Of a DNA stretch of 64,000 nucleotides, positions 16,369 to 24,004 are shown piece by piece. Source of the DNA: an uncultured Alphaproteobacteria bacterium (GTDB lineage Bacteria > Pseudomonadota > Alphaproteobacteria > RF32 > CAG-239); assembly GCA_944392835.1 (NCBI GenBank), contig CALXYB010000005.1, forward strand, positions 55,964 to 119,963. Reading direction: 5' to 3'. How positions within the stretch are numbered: the first letter of the stretch is position 1; every line of letters begins with the position of its first letter. Under the pieces are notes generated by a model. It saw only the letters and a list, made by a program, of their open reading frames with translations, was not told the origin of the DNA and ran no database searches. The position numbers were made by a program, and so were the translations under genes.

Positions 16369-16734
16369 ATGGAAAATCAGAAATCAAAGGGCGTAGTTGA
16401 AGTGTTACTGGCATTATTGGGACTAATTGTGAACGCAGTAATCGTAGATTATGCCGGTATCGCGGGAGTTTGGCTATCCGCCATATCCATATCTTTATTA
16501 ACTCTTGTGGGATTATATACCTCAGAGTCAAAAAAAGATATAGTGCAGATTACTCTTATCTGTACTCTGGTATGGGGGGTATTCCTTCTCATTTCCGGAT
16601 GGGGGGGGAATTTCGCATTCGAACCCGATGACAATAGTCTTAGGGTTTATGAATTCGAAGGATGGTACCATTGGTGGCCATACCTACTGCCACTGCTTAC
16701 GGTTGGGATAGCTTCCCTTGTAAGTAAAAAATAA
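16369..16734 (+). CDS. Hypothetical small membrane protein
   Basis: 121 residues with four hydrophobic segments (about 8-27, 30-50, 58-79 and 100-118) and a Trp/acid-rich loop between the third and fourth (NFAFEPDDNSLRVYEFEGW). No family is recognised. The ribosome binding site is weak. A strong terminator follows the stop. It may be part of an older accessory region that adjoins the tRNA-Thr site. Confidence 0.6.
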   Translation: MENQKSKGVVEVLLALLGLIVNAVIVDYAGIAGVWLSAISISLLTLVGLYTSESKKDIVQITLICTLVWGVFLLISGWGGNFAFEPDDNSLRVYEFEGWYHWWPYLLPLLTVGIASLVSKK

Positions 16735-16741
16735 AAAAAAT

Positions 16742-16783
16742 AGCGTTTTTATGGGCATTATCTCATAAAAACGCTGTTTTTTT
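16742..16783 (+). terminator. Terminator after the 121-residue membrane gene
   Basis: 12-bp stem AGCGTTTTTATG with its complement at 16764-16775 followed by seven T. Confidence 0.85.
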
Positions 16784-16795
16784 ATTCCTAGCTAG

Positions 16796-16912
16796 ACATT
16801 TTCTTACTCAAAATCTTAAACTCATCATGGTTTTTAGTCCGATAACTGCACAATATCGCGCACCATTAAAAAAGGCCTCCCATTATGGAGGCTTTTTTGA
16901 TGGTAATGTTAC
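16796..16912. repeat. ~115-bp direct repeat, copy outside the element
   Basis: Second copy of 15657-15776, ending in the GCCTCC/GGAGGC hairpin with six T (16868-16898). Confidence 0.75.
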
Positions 16913-17022
16913 CCTACTGACTTAACCTCTTTTATATTACTGAAGCTGTTAATTATTTTTTATATATAAATTTATAATATCTATCACAGAAGATAGAAAA
17001 TTTAATTTTATGGAGGACTAAG

Positions 17023-17217
17023 ATGAAAAAATTTGTGCTTTTAGCGCTTTTAAGCTTAACTATAAGCGCTTGTACCAATGCTGGACCATTTGTTACTTCA
17101 ATCTCTTCTGATGGAAATAATGGTCTTATTGTTGAAAAATGCCAATTACATATGAATGCTTTTATGGGTACGGTTTCAAACGAAAATTGTACAAACACAC
17201 AAATTAAAATTCACTAA
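17023..17217 (+). CDS. Small lipoprotein, 64 residues
   Basis: GGAGG ribosome binding site and ATG at 17023. The lipoprotein signal MKKFVLLALLSLTISAC has the lipobox ISAC with Cys17 as the acylated residue. The mature part of 47 residues (GPFVTSISSDGNNGLIVEKC start) resembles short TRL-like envelope lipoproteins and has two further Cys. It is attached to the inner or outer membrane facing the periplasm. Function unknown; single gene with its own terminator. Confidence 0.75.
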   Translation: MKKFVLLALLSLTISACTNAGPFVTSISSDGNNGLIVEKCQLHMNAFMGTVSNENCTNTQIKIH

Positions 17218-17233
17218 GATACTTACTTTTTAA

Positions 17234-17260
17234 AGCCTCCCTTATCGGAGGCTTTTTTAA
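17234..17260 (+). terminator. Terminator after the small lipoprotein gene
   Basis: GCCTCC/GGAGGC stem with six-base loop CTTATC and six T. Confidence 0.85.
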
Positions 17261-17342
17261 TTATGTGTTTTTTATTTACTTTTGTTGGCTTATCGTATAT
17301 TAAAAAGATACTTATGTTATAAATCTTAAAATTATTTTGAAT

Positions 17343-17864
17343 ATGGACAAGTTTGAAGAAGGTCAAAAAAAGTTCAAGGAACTGTTTTTTGAAAAATGTT
17401 CTCTGTATTATTCTGACAACCTAAAAATTGGTTTCGGTTATATTGATTATGGGCAATCCGAAATATTTGTGCCTTATACTAAGGAGCACAGCATTACGGA
17501 AATGATGGACTGCGCATATCACAATATTCCTAAAAATGAGTTAGTTAGGCTTATTGAAGAAGTTAAACAAAATCTGCCTGAAATATATGCTTTGGAACAA
17601 GAATATATTCATACGGCTTTCAAAGGCATTATTGCAGATGCAATTAATCGTACAAATGTTTCTATAAACAGAGTCTCTTTTCGGGACGAAGGAAACAGTT
17701 TTGTTACTGTTTCAACCAAAGGAGGGGAAGAATTTGCAAGAAGCTTTGTTGTTCTCTGGGAAGTGGCTTTAGCAAGAGTATCTTTTTCTGCTCCGTATCA
17801 GGAAGGCATTATTCCATTTGTTTTCTTTGATAAGAAAACAAAGACAATCTTTGCCATCAACTGA
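17343..17864 (+). CDS. Hypothetical soluble protein, 173 residues
   Basis: The start is placed at ATG 17343; an in-frame TTG six bases earlier is less likely. The product is acidic and mixed alpha/beta with no signal peptide or membrane segment. The N-terminal half is helical (KFEEGQKKFKELFFEKC) and the C-terminal half is beta-rich (VSINRVSFRDEGNSFVTVS). No Shine-Dalgarno sequence is obvious. No family is recognised and the neighbours give no clue. Confidence 0.6.
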   Translation: MDKFEEGQKKFKELFFEKCSLYYSDNLKIGFGYIDYGQSEIFVPYTKEHSITEMMDCAYHNIPKNELVRLIEEVKQNLPEIYALEQEYIHTAFKGIIADAINRTNVSINRVSFRDEGNSFVTVSTKGGEEFARSFVVLWEVALARVSFSAPYQEGIIPFVFFDKKTKTIFAIN

Positions 17865-17903
17865 TTATCTGATTTTGTTAAACTCTTAAAAAAATTATTT
17901 TAT

Positions 17904-18397
17904 ATGAAAGAATTAGTTGCTACTTTGGTGTTAACCGGCATTGTTGCCGTGGGAATGTCTTTTCCAATTCATAAGTTTTTTAAAAAGGCTTATTTTTGGA
18001 TTATCAGTTTGGGTGTTATCATTGCTTTTTCGGTATTTGTATCAAATCCGATTAGTATTAACTCTGCTTGGCCGGAGGTTTATAAACAATCTTTCCGGAC
18101 GACAAATTTCCTTACTTTTTTTCCAGTGGATTTACGGCCGCGTTCTATTTGCTTGTTGCGGTATTATGTGGTTGGATTTATGAGCGAATACGTAAGGATT
18201 GTGAGCCTAAATCCAAATGGATTGTGAGCCGATGGTGGAATTTGGCCGTGTGGCTCTTTCTGGCTGCATTTTTATATGTTATGTATTGGAGCGGAGGCGG
18301 TGTTATATTTTTTAATGCTTGCGCTAATATGTTTGCCATTTTTGTATCGGTGTTTACGGTACTCATTATTCCGCAAATTATATCGCTATTGAAATAA
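17904..18397 (+). pseudogene. Membrane protein gene with a one-base frameshift in a T run
   Basis: Two overlapping frames read as one protein. Frame 1 (17904-18227) gives two membrane helices and then, after LTFF, runs into low-complexity Arg-rich sequence. Frame 2 is open through FSSGFTAAFYLLVAVLCGW and continues to 18397 with two more membrane helices. The switch point is a run of seven T at 18116-18122; eight T would restore one reading frame of about 164 residues with four membrane segments. It may be a real mutation, phase variation or an assembly error. No family recognised. Confidence 0.65.
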
Positions 18398-18410
18398 CCG
18401 GCTCTTTACA

Positions 18411-18448
18411 AAAACCCTCTTTGACCAAAATCAAAGAGGGTTTGTTTT
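18411..18448. terminator. Bidirectional terminator between convergent genes
   Basis: AACCCTCTTTGA / TCAAAGAGGGTT stem with a six-base loop, A-rich left and T-rich right; serves the membrane gene on plus and the mutarotase on minus. Confidence 0.85.
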
Positions 18449-18456
18449 ATAGTAAA

Positions 18457-19275
18457 TTAGCCTAACTTTTGCGTGGCAATTGTGGCGGAGATGGTGTGTT
18501 TGGCGTGGGGCGCGAGTTTGACGCAATAATCACCCACGTTTGAAGGCTCTACGCAGACAAAGGTTTTGTATTGTCCTTGGCTCATCTCGGCTAAGTCCTT
18601 GTTCGGGTTCCAGACAACCGTAGTGTTTGACCCTTGTTTTTCAAGCGAGATTATACGCTTATAGCCGGAATCAATGATTTTTATCGGTTGGGTTTGGTTT
18701 TGGAAAATGGAGTCAAACTCGCCCGTTATCCGCAAATCTCCTTCCTGCATATAAAAATTGCCATCCAGAGAGTTTTTATAACTATGTCCCGCCAAGCCTT
18801 GAATTTCTACCTTGTCAAAGGCACTGACATTGAAATATGCGTGCAAAGCCTCGGAAAAAACAAATTCTTCATCGGCGTTATTGGTTGTTTCTAAGGAATA
18901 TTCCAGTTTGTCGGTGATTTTGATAAGAAGTTTTACTTCGGCTTTGAGATTATATTTTGCCTCGGGCTTTAAGGCGAGCTCGGCTTCTATTTTGTTCTCA
19001 TCAACATTTACTTTTTGCAAGCTCCATATAGACAAGCGGGCAAAGCCGTGGCGCGGATGGCGGTCATTTAATTTTTCTTCGGCAAAGCGCGGCCAACAGA
19101 CCGGAATGCCACCGCGGATGGCCTGAATATTGTCAAATTTGTTCAAATCACCAAGCCAAAAGACATCTTGAGCTTCAGAAATCGGGCGATAAGACAATAA
19201 GTTGCCGCCCCAAAGAGAGATTTTGCATTCTACCTTGCCGTTGCGCAAACAAATAAAACCCTTATCATCCGTCAT
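18457..19275 (-). CDS. D-hexose-6-phosphate mutarotase (aldose 1-epimerase family, YeaD-like)
   Basis: 272 residues, beta-sandwich epimerase family. The family stretch IRGGIPVCWPRFAEE is followed by HPRHGFARLSIW with the catalytic His. A second conserved region EALHAYFNVS carries the other active-site His, and VVWNPN precedes the C-terminal glutamate region (FVCVEPSNVG). These enzymes speed interconversion of alpha and beta anomers of hexose 6-phosphates in the cytosol. The ribosome binding site AAAGGAG precedes the ATG. Its leader shares a ~68-bp repeat with the next upstream gene. Confidence 0.9.
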   Translation of the reverse strand: MTDDKGFICLRNGKVECKISLWGGNLLSYRPISEAQDVFWLGDLNKFDNIQAIRGGIPVCWPRFAEEKLNDRHPRHGFARLSIWSLQKVNVDENKIEAELALKPEAKYNLKAEVKLLIKITDKLEYSLETTNNADEEFVFSEALHAYFNVSAFDKVEIQGLAGHSYKNSLDGNFYMQEGDLRITGEFDSIFQNQTQPIKIIDSGYKRIISLEKQGSNTTVVWNPNKDLAEMSQGQYKTFVCVEPSNVGDYCVKLAPHAKHTISATIATQKLG

Positions 19276-19281
19276 TCTTAA

Positions 19282-19350
19282 TACTCCTTTATATCTGAAA
19301 CAGTTTATTCAGGATTAACACAGCTCCAGCCAAACATCAATGATGAAATC
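19282..19350 (-). repeat. Duplicated leader, copy before the mutarotase gene
   Basis: About 68 bases almost identical to 20715-20783 and placed the same way, directly before the ribosome binding site. Probably carries the promoter of both genes. Confidence 0.7.
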
Positions 19351-19363
19351 AGAAAAATACATC

Positions 19364-20710
19364 TTATTGGTTTTGGGCTGAATCTATTTCAATTTCATAA
19401 ACTTTTCCGCCAAAATTAATCTGAATTTGTGATGGGTCTTTACGACTATCTAAACTTATTTCCAAGTCTTGGGCATAACAATCTTTTCCTTTGCAAGAAG
19501 TATAAAATTTATAACCATTCCGGTATTCAAAAATATATTCTCCATGCTTATTTTTTTCTTTTTCTACGTATCTTGGTATGCTGATAATGATGAAATAATT
19601 ATCATTTACTAAAGGGATATATTCCAAGCCGACGGCCCAAACTTCCTCTATTCCGTTTGTTTGAGAAAGAATGACATCATTTTTTCCTCCACTCTTACTC
19701 TCAATATATTGTTTGATATTATATCTATAATAATTCTTATCTTTTATATGAACCAGCATTGGTTTTTTATTATCATATTTTGCATAAAAAGAATAAGCTA
19801 GACTATCTGTTCGTATCTTACTATTTTGATAATCATCGTATCGCAGTCCTTTATCTGCAGAAACATATTTTGAAGAAAACTTACATTTATCAATAGGATA
19901 ACATTGTTTAATACTGATAAAGTTATCTATAATTTTGGGCGTTTTAGCTATAAAATTTTTATTATAAAAAGCTTCTGTCTGCCAATTTACTCCTTTGGGG
20001 TTCTTAATTTTGTTCACAAAATTTTTCCACTTTTCATTAAAGCTATTATTTTTCTTTGTTATGGCTGCGTCTACACATTCTTTTGTCATTAATATATCTT
20101 CTTCAGGTACGCAATCATACAAATATGTTTGTTTTGTATCTCGGGAAGCTTTTTCAAGAATGGTAATATTTTGGTATCTTAGAAAATGTGGGACGCCTGC
20201 GGCTAGACATAAATAGATAAAAGCTGCCGCTACTTTAATTACTCCATATCGGTCTGGTTTGATGTCTTTTTTTTGTGTTTTTACTTGAGGAGCTTTAATG
20301 ATTATGTATATTAACAACATCAGACTTGAGATTAGGGTATATCTATTGAAATAAAACATCAGTGCGAAATAAAAGACCAATATCTGCCAGCCTCTTTCTA
20401 TATGCATCCATAAATATATGGTAGTAAATACTGAGGAAAGAAGCAGGCAAACATAAATTAAAATAATATTGGTTTTTGGAGGCAAAAATTTGCCGGCAAT
20501 ATAGAAATAAACTCCATAAATAACACTAGCGGAAAACAAACTATATAGAAATGGTTCAAGACTATATCCGTCAGTAATAACCTTCATTAACGGTGATACA
20601 AGGAAATAGCCGCCGTTGGATGATGCTATTATTAAGGCTGACAGAATATAAACCAACAATAATTTTGCCGGTAAGCTTGATTCATTTCTGAATAAAAATT
20701 TTTCCAGCAT
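19364..20710 (-). CDS. Hypothetical membrane protein with large extracytoplasmic domain
   Basis: 448 residues. Five hydrophobic segments fill the first ~185 residues (about 18-36, 52-72, 82-102, 108-130 and 160-180). A soluble region of about 260 residues follows, rich in Lys, Tyr and Asp, with four Cys in two close sets (YDCVPEEDILMTKEC, SCKGKDC). The Cys suggest disulphides and therefore a periplasmic position. No family is recognised. The ribosome binding site AGGGGA precedes the ATG. Confidence 0.65.
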   Translation of the reverse strand: MLEKFLFRNESSLPAKLLLVYILSALIIASSNGGYFLVSPLMKVITDGYSLEPFLYSLFSASVIYGVYFYIAGKFLPPKTNIILIYVCLLLSSVFTTIYLWMHIERGWQILVFYFALMFYFNRYTLISSLMLLIYIIIKAPQVKTQKKDIKPDRYGVIKVAAAFIYLCLAAGVPHFLRYQNITILEKASRDTKQTYLYDCVPEEDILMTKECVDAAITKKNNSFNEKWKNFVNKIKNPKGVNWQTEAFYNKNFIAKTPKIIDNFISIKQCYPIDKCKFSSKYVSADKGLRYDDYQNSKIRTDSLAYSFYAKYDNKKPMLVHIKDKNYYRYNIKQYIESKSGGKNDVILSQTNGIEEVWAVGLEYIPLVNDNYFIIISIPRYVEKEKNKHGEYIFEYRNGYKFYTSCKGKDCYAQDLEISLDSRKDPSQIQINFGGKVYEIEIDSAQNQ

Positions 20711-20714
20711 TCTT

Positions 20715-20783
20715 TTCCCCTTTGTGTCTGAAACAGTTTATTCAAGATTAACACAGCTCCAGCCAAACATCAATGACGAAATC
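20715..20783 (-). repeat. Duplicated leader, copy before the membrane protein gene
   Basis: Second copy of 19282-19350, differing by a handful of bases. Confidence 0.7.
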
Positions 20784-20797
20784 GGTTATGCAATATG

Positions 20798-20828
20798 AAA
20801 AAAGGCTGAGGGGAAGCTCAGCTTTTTT
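20798..20828. terminator. Terminator after the 127-residue membrane gene
   Basis: AAAAAGGCTGAG / CTCAGCTTTTTT stem with loop of about five bases; ends the minus-strand gene at 20849. Confidence 0.8.
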
Positions 20829-20848
20829 ATTAATGTTTGTTTGACCAA

Positions 20849-21232
20849 TCAATAGTTCAAGAATATTACTTTTCCCCTATGTGCTTTTTCATATTTTCGG
20901 CAACGAAAATAGGCTATTAGCACGCCGAAAAAGTCAACGACACCTATTGCCAGAGCTCCTATTGAGAGCGGATGAATTACTTTGTCATTATAGAAAATAT
21001 ACCAAGCGGCAAAAACAAATAATACGGCAAGGCAACCTATTATACCCAACATAAGGCTGTTTCTCATCAGGTTTGAGCCTTTTTTATATGCCTTCACGGC
21101 TTCTTCATCTTTTCCGTACAAATAAGCGCGTTGTTTTTGGCAAACATCAATCACGGGATAGCCATATTCTTCCGGTGAACAGTTATATTTCACCTCAAAC
21201 AAAAATTTTGCGTCTTTTATAAAATCTTCCAT
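20849..21232 (-). CDS. Hypothetical protein with two membrane helices
   Basis: 127 residues. The N-terminal 58 residues are soluble (KYNCSPEEYGYPVIDVCQKQ, with two Cys). Two membrane helices follow (about 59-78 and 88-108) and a basic tail. The ribosome binding site before the ATG at 21232 is weak. No family is recognised; the topology predicts both ends in the cytoplasm. Confidence 0.55.
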   Translation of the reverse strand: MEDFIKDAKFLFEVKYNCSPEEYGYPVIDVCQKQRAYLYGKDEEAVKAYKKGSNLMRNSLMLGIIGCLAVLFVFAAWYIFYNDKVIHPLSIGALAIGVVDFFGVLIAYFRCRKYEKAHRGKVIFLNY

Positions 21233-21384
21233 AAAAATATAATTTTGAAGTTTGACATCATAATTTTTTCTTATGCTTTTTTTATAAAAACTTTATCAAA
21301 AAAAGCAAGTTTTATTTCCTTTTTGCTTGAAAATGTCTGATTATGCCATAAAATCCATTACAGTTAATATATTGAGGACAAAAC

Positions 21385-22053
21385 ATGCTGATTATTTGGG
21401 ATTTTGACGGAGTGATTTGCGACAGCGACGGGATTTGGGCCGATAATTGGCAAAAACTCTTGCTGAGTGAAAAGAAAATCAGGCTCTCTGAGGAAGAAAA
21501 AAGGGCCCTCCTTATCGGTATCTCTGAAAAAGACAAAGCCAAACGCTTGGAGCAACATTTCCCTAACCTTAAAATTGATGAAAGTTTTATGCAGAAGCTC
21601 AATGCCCTGCACGACTTCGGAATGAAAAATCTTTTAACCTTAACTGACGGCGTGGAAGAGATTTTTAAAGACAGCCGTTTTAAGCAATGTATTGCAACCG
21701 GCGGCAACAAATATCAAAATGACACCAAAAACCACACGGTCGGTATTGATAAGTACTTTAATAAAACAAATTGTTTTACGGCTGATATGGTGCAAAAAGG
21801 CAAACCTGAGCCCGATATTTTTCTTTTAGCCGCTCAAAAGATGAATTCCCCGATTGAAAATTGCGTTATCATTGAGGACTCGCTTGACGGAATCAAAGCC
21901 GGAAAAAAGGCCGGAATGCGCGTTTTTGCTTTTGTGGGTGCAAAAGCAAACAACAATGACGAATATAAGCAAAAATGTCTGATTGCCGGCGCGGACAAAG
22001 TTTTTGATAATATGGCGGACTTACACAAGACCTTGATTAATATTAACCTCTAA
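21385..22053 (+). CDS. HAD hydrolase (beta-phosphoglucomutase/phosphatase-like)
   Basis: 222 residues, start with a GAGGAC ribosome binding site. HAD motifs: IWDFDGVICDSD (motif I), ATGGN (motif II), Lys in QKGKPEPDIF (motif III) and VIIEDSLDGI (motif IV with the EDS form typical of the beta-phosphoglucomutase group). A helical cap of about 70 residues follows motif I. It is a cytosolic sugar-phosphate phosphatase or mutase, substrate unknown. The next gene, 14 bases on, may share its transcript. Confidence 0.85.
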   Translation: MLIIWDFDGVICDSDGIWADNWQKLLLSEKKIRLSEEEKRALLIGISEKDKAKRLEQHFPNLKIDESFMQKLNALHDFGMKNLLTLTDGVEEIFKDSRFKQCIATGGNKYQNDTKNHTVGIDKYFNKTNCFTADMVQKGKPEPDIFLLAAQKMNSPIENCVIIEDSLDGIKAGKKAGMRVFAFVGAKANNNDEYKQKCLIAGADKVFDNMADLHKTLININL

Positions 22054-22067
22054 AAAAGGACAATATC

Positions 22068-22484
22068 ATGATAAAATTTATATTACCTCTTATTGCCGTT
22101 TTTATTGCAACGTCTTCCCTTGTTGAGGCCAAAGAAAATGTGAAATATCAGCTCAGCACCCATATTTTGGACATCAGCTCCGGCAAACCTGCCGCAGGGG
22201 TTGAAGTTAGGTTATTCCGCCTAAACACGGCCTCAAATATTTGGGAAGAAATTGATAAAGGCATAACCGATAATAATGGCCGAATTGCTGATTTTTTGCC
22301 CGAAGGAAAAGATAATTTCGGTATCTACAAACTAAATTTTGCTACTTTGCCTTATTTTGCCAAGAAAAATATGGCTTCAATTTATCCTTATGTGGAAATT
22401 GTTTTCCAGATTGATGAAAATACGCATTATCATATTCCGCTAACAATGTCTGCCAACGGATATTCAACTTACAGAGGAAATTAA
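22068..22484 (+). CDS. Secreted 5-hydroxyisourate hydrolase-like protein (transthyretin family)
   Basis: 138 residues. A Sec signal peptide (about residues 1-21, ending VEA) directs it to the periplasm. The mature part has the transthyretin-like fold motifs: YQLSTHILDISSGKPAAGVEV near its start, and NTHYHIPLTMSANGYSTYRGN at the C-terminus. The family hydrolyses 5-hydroxyisourate in urate breakdown. The signature C-terminal tetrapeptide is YRGS; here it is YRGN. No other urate pathway gene lies nearby, so the true substrate is uncertain. Confidence 0.8.
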   Translation: MIKFILPLIAVFIATSSLVEAKENVKYQLSTHILDISSGKPAAGVEVRLFRLNTASNIWEEIDKGITDNNGRIADFLPEGKDNFGIYKLNFATLPYFAKKNMASIYPYVEIVFQIDENTHYHIPLTMSANGYSTYRGN

Positions 22485-22520
22485 AATTCTTGGTATCTTT
22501 TCTCATTAAAACAAACAAAA

Positions 22521-22553
22521 CCCCCGATAGAGCAGATAAACTGTTCTCGGGGG
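22521..22553 (-). terminator. Terminator after the gene at 22561
   Basis: CCCCCGA/TCGGGGG stem, extended inside by GAGCAG/CTGTTC, with an A-rich left flank that gives the T tract on the minus strand. Confidence 0.75.
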
Positions 22554-22560
22554 TGAATTG

Positions 22561-23160
22561 TTAGTTACCTAAGACTTTAGATGACTTTTTGCTTACCTTT
22601 CTCGCAGAAACAATCCTGTCGCCTAAGATTTTAATAATGACTTTGACGACTTTTTGTTTACCTTCCTCGTAGAAACAATCCTGAGGATATGCGCGAATGC
22701 CGTAAAGCGGTGCGTGATAAATGCCGGTTTGAACAAACATCCACCCGTAAGGTTCTATCTTCTCCGGCTGTGCATTCTTAGGAAGTTCGTAGAAGCCGAT
22801 GTCTTTACTCTCATCAAAGGCTACGATTTCTTCCATCTTCGTCCCTGCCGGAATGATGAACATAACCTCATCAAAGGTGGGGATATGGATGTCGTGCCAG
22901 AGTTTGTGAAGCTCAGGTTTGACCTCTTTGTATTCCTTTAACGCAGCCCAGTCTATGTTAACTTTCAGACCGTCTGCAATCAATGTAGAACCAATCTTGT
23001 AATTGGCTGGGTTCGTCAAAAACGCAATTATTTTTCTTGCATTTTCTTCACTAAACCTCGAATCTTGAGAAAAAGAAACGAAGTCTTTTACAAATTTCTC
23101 TTCATTTTTGATAAGGGATGCTCCTAGAGCTTCCAGCCTATCTTGTATAAACTTATTCAT
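22561..23160 (-). CDS. Hypothetical protein whose C-terminus arose by tandem duplication
   Basis: 199 residues, soluble, no recognised family. Only the central part (IHIPTFDEVMFIIPAGTKMEE, YGWMFVQTGIYH) looks globular. The 3' end holds two imperfect copies of a ~53-base unit (22566-22618 and 22621-22683) separated by an 11-base insertion difference. Because the second copy is read in a different frame, the protein repeats as CFYEEGKQKVVKV and then IVSARKVSKKSSKV. The tail is therefore probably recent and strongly basic. Confidence 0.65.
   Translation of the reverse strand: MNKFIQDRLEALGASLIKNEEKFVKDFVSFSQDSRFSEENARKIIAFLTNPANYKIGSTLIADGLKVNIDWAALKEYKEVKPELHKLWHDIHIPTFDEVMFIIPAGTKMEEIVAFDESKDIGFYELPKNAQPEKIEPYGWMFVQTGIYHAPLYGIRAYPQDCFYEEGKQKVVKVIIKILGDRIVSARKVSKKSSKVLGN
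22566..22683. repeat. Imperfect tandem repeat inside the gene at 22561
   Basis: Two copies (22566-22618 and 22621-22683) sharing CTAAGA..TTTA, GACTTTTTG.TTACCTT and CTCG.AGAAACAATCCTG. Confidence 0.75.
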
Positions 23161-23286
23161 AAAAATAAATATTGGTTGTTGCCAGATTAACTTGTTTGGC
23201 TATTTTGTCAATAAAAATTTAACCCTTGCTTTTTTCGGGGTTATATTATAGCCTTTTGTGAGGATTTAACGAGGAGAACTTGCAAA

Positions 23287-23952
23287 ATGATTATTAAAAA
23301 TATCTTCTGGGATGTGGACGGCGTTTTGGCCAACCTCAACTATGCTTATTATAATTTTTTGACCAAACACCCAAAATATGCTCCTAAATATGGAAATATT
23401 AAATGGGAAGATTTACCTAAAGTTTTGCCGATTGTACCGAAATATGGTGCATTGGAGCTTAAAACCCACCCCGAGCTCGGTGTTGAAATGGATTATGATT
23501 TTTGCCATTCTCCGGAGTTTTTTACTAATCGCCCGCTTTATCCAAACGTGATTGAAACCTTAAAAGAATTTCATGATAAAGGATACAAGCAATTTACGAT
23601 GTCTGCTACTTTTGACGTGGAAACCAAAAAACGCTTTTTGACTCAGCTTCTTGGCGAGGTTACGGACTTTTTGACGATTGAATGCGTGCAACATGGTAAA
23701 TTTATGCATGATTCCGCTAAAGAAGATATGCTTAAAGCTTGTTTTGAAAAATATGGCTTAAAAGCTGATGAAACAATTTTGGTTGATGACAGAATTTATA
23801 ATCAATATGCAACAATCAATGCCGGTGCTCATCCTATTCGCTATCGCTGCGAGTTTACAACCGACTTGCCGGAAGACCTTAAGTGGATTCCGGAAGTTCA
23901 TAGTCTAGAAGAGCTTAAAGACTGGCTTAAAAATAACACGACAATGGAATAA
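23287..23952 (+). CDS. HAD-superfamily hydrolase
   Basis: 221 residues, GAGGAG ribosome binding site. Motif I is FWDVDGVLANLN, motif II TMSAT, and motif IV ILVDDRIYN, with a Lys before it in the KEDMLK/KKRFL region. The cap region (YYNFLTKHPKYAPKYGN) differs from the two other HAD proteins nearby. It is probably a cytosolic phosphatase of unknown substrate. Single gene with its own terminator. Confidence 0.8.
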   Translation: MIIKNIFWDVDGVLANLNYAYYNFLTKHPKYAPKYGNIKWEDLPKVLPIVPKYGALELKTHPELGVEMDYDFCHSPEFFTNRPLYPNVIETLKEFHDKGYKQFTMSATFDVETKKRFLTQLLGEVTDFLTIECVQHGKFMHDSAKEDMLKACFEKYGLKADETILVDDRIYNQYATINAGAHPIRYRCEFTTDLPEDLKWIPEVHSLEELKDWLKNNTTME

Positions 23953-23955
23953 AAC

Positions 23956-23986
23956 AAAAAAGGCACCGTTCGGGTGCCTTTTTTTA
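23956..23986 (+). terminator. Terminator after the HAD gene
   Basis: AAAAAAGGCACC / GGTGCCTTTTTTT hairpin with five-base loop. Confidence 0.85.
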
Positions 23987-24004
23987 TTGTAGGAAGCCTA
24001 GACA

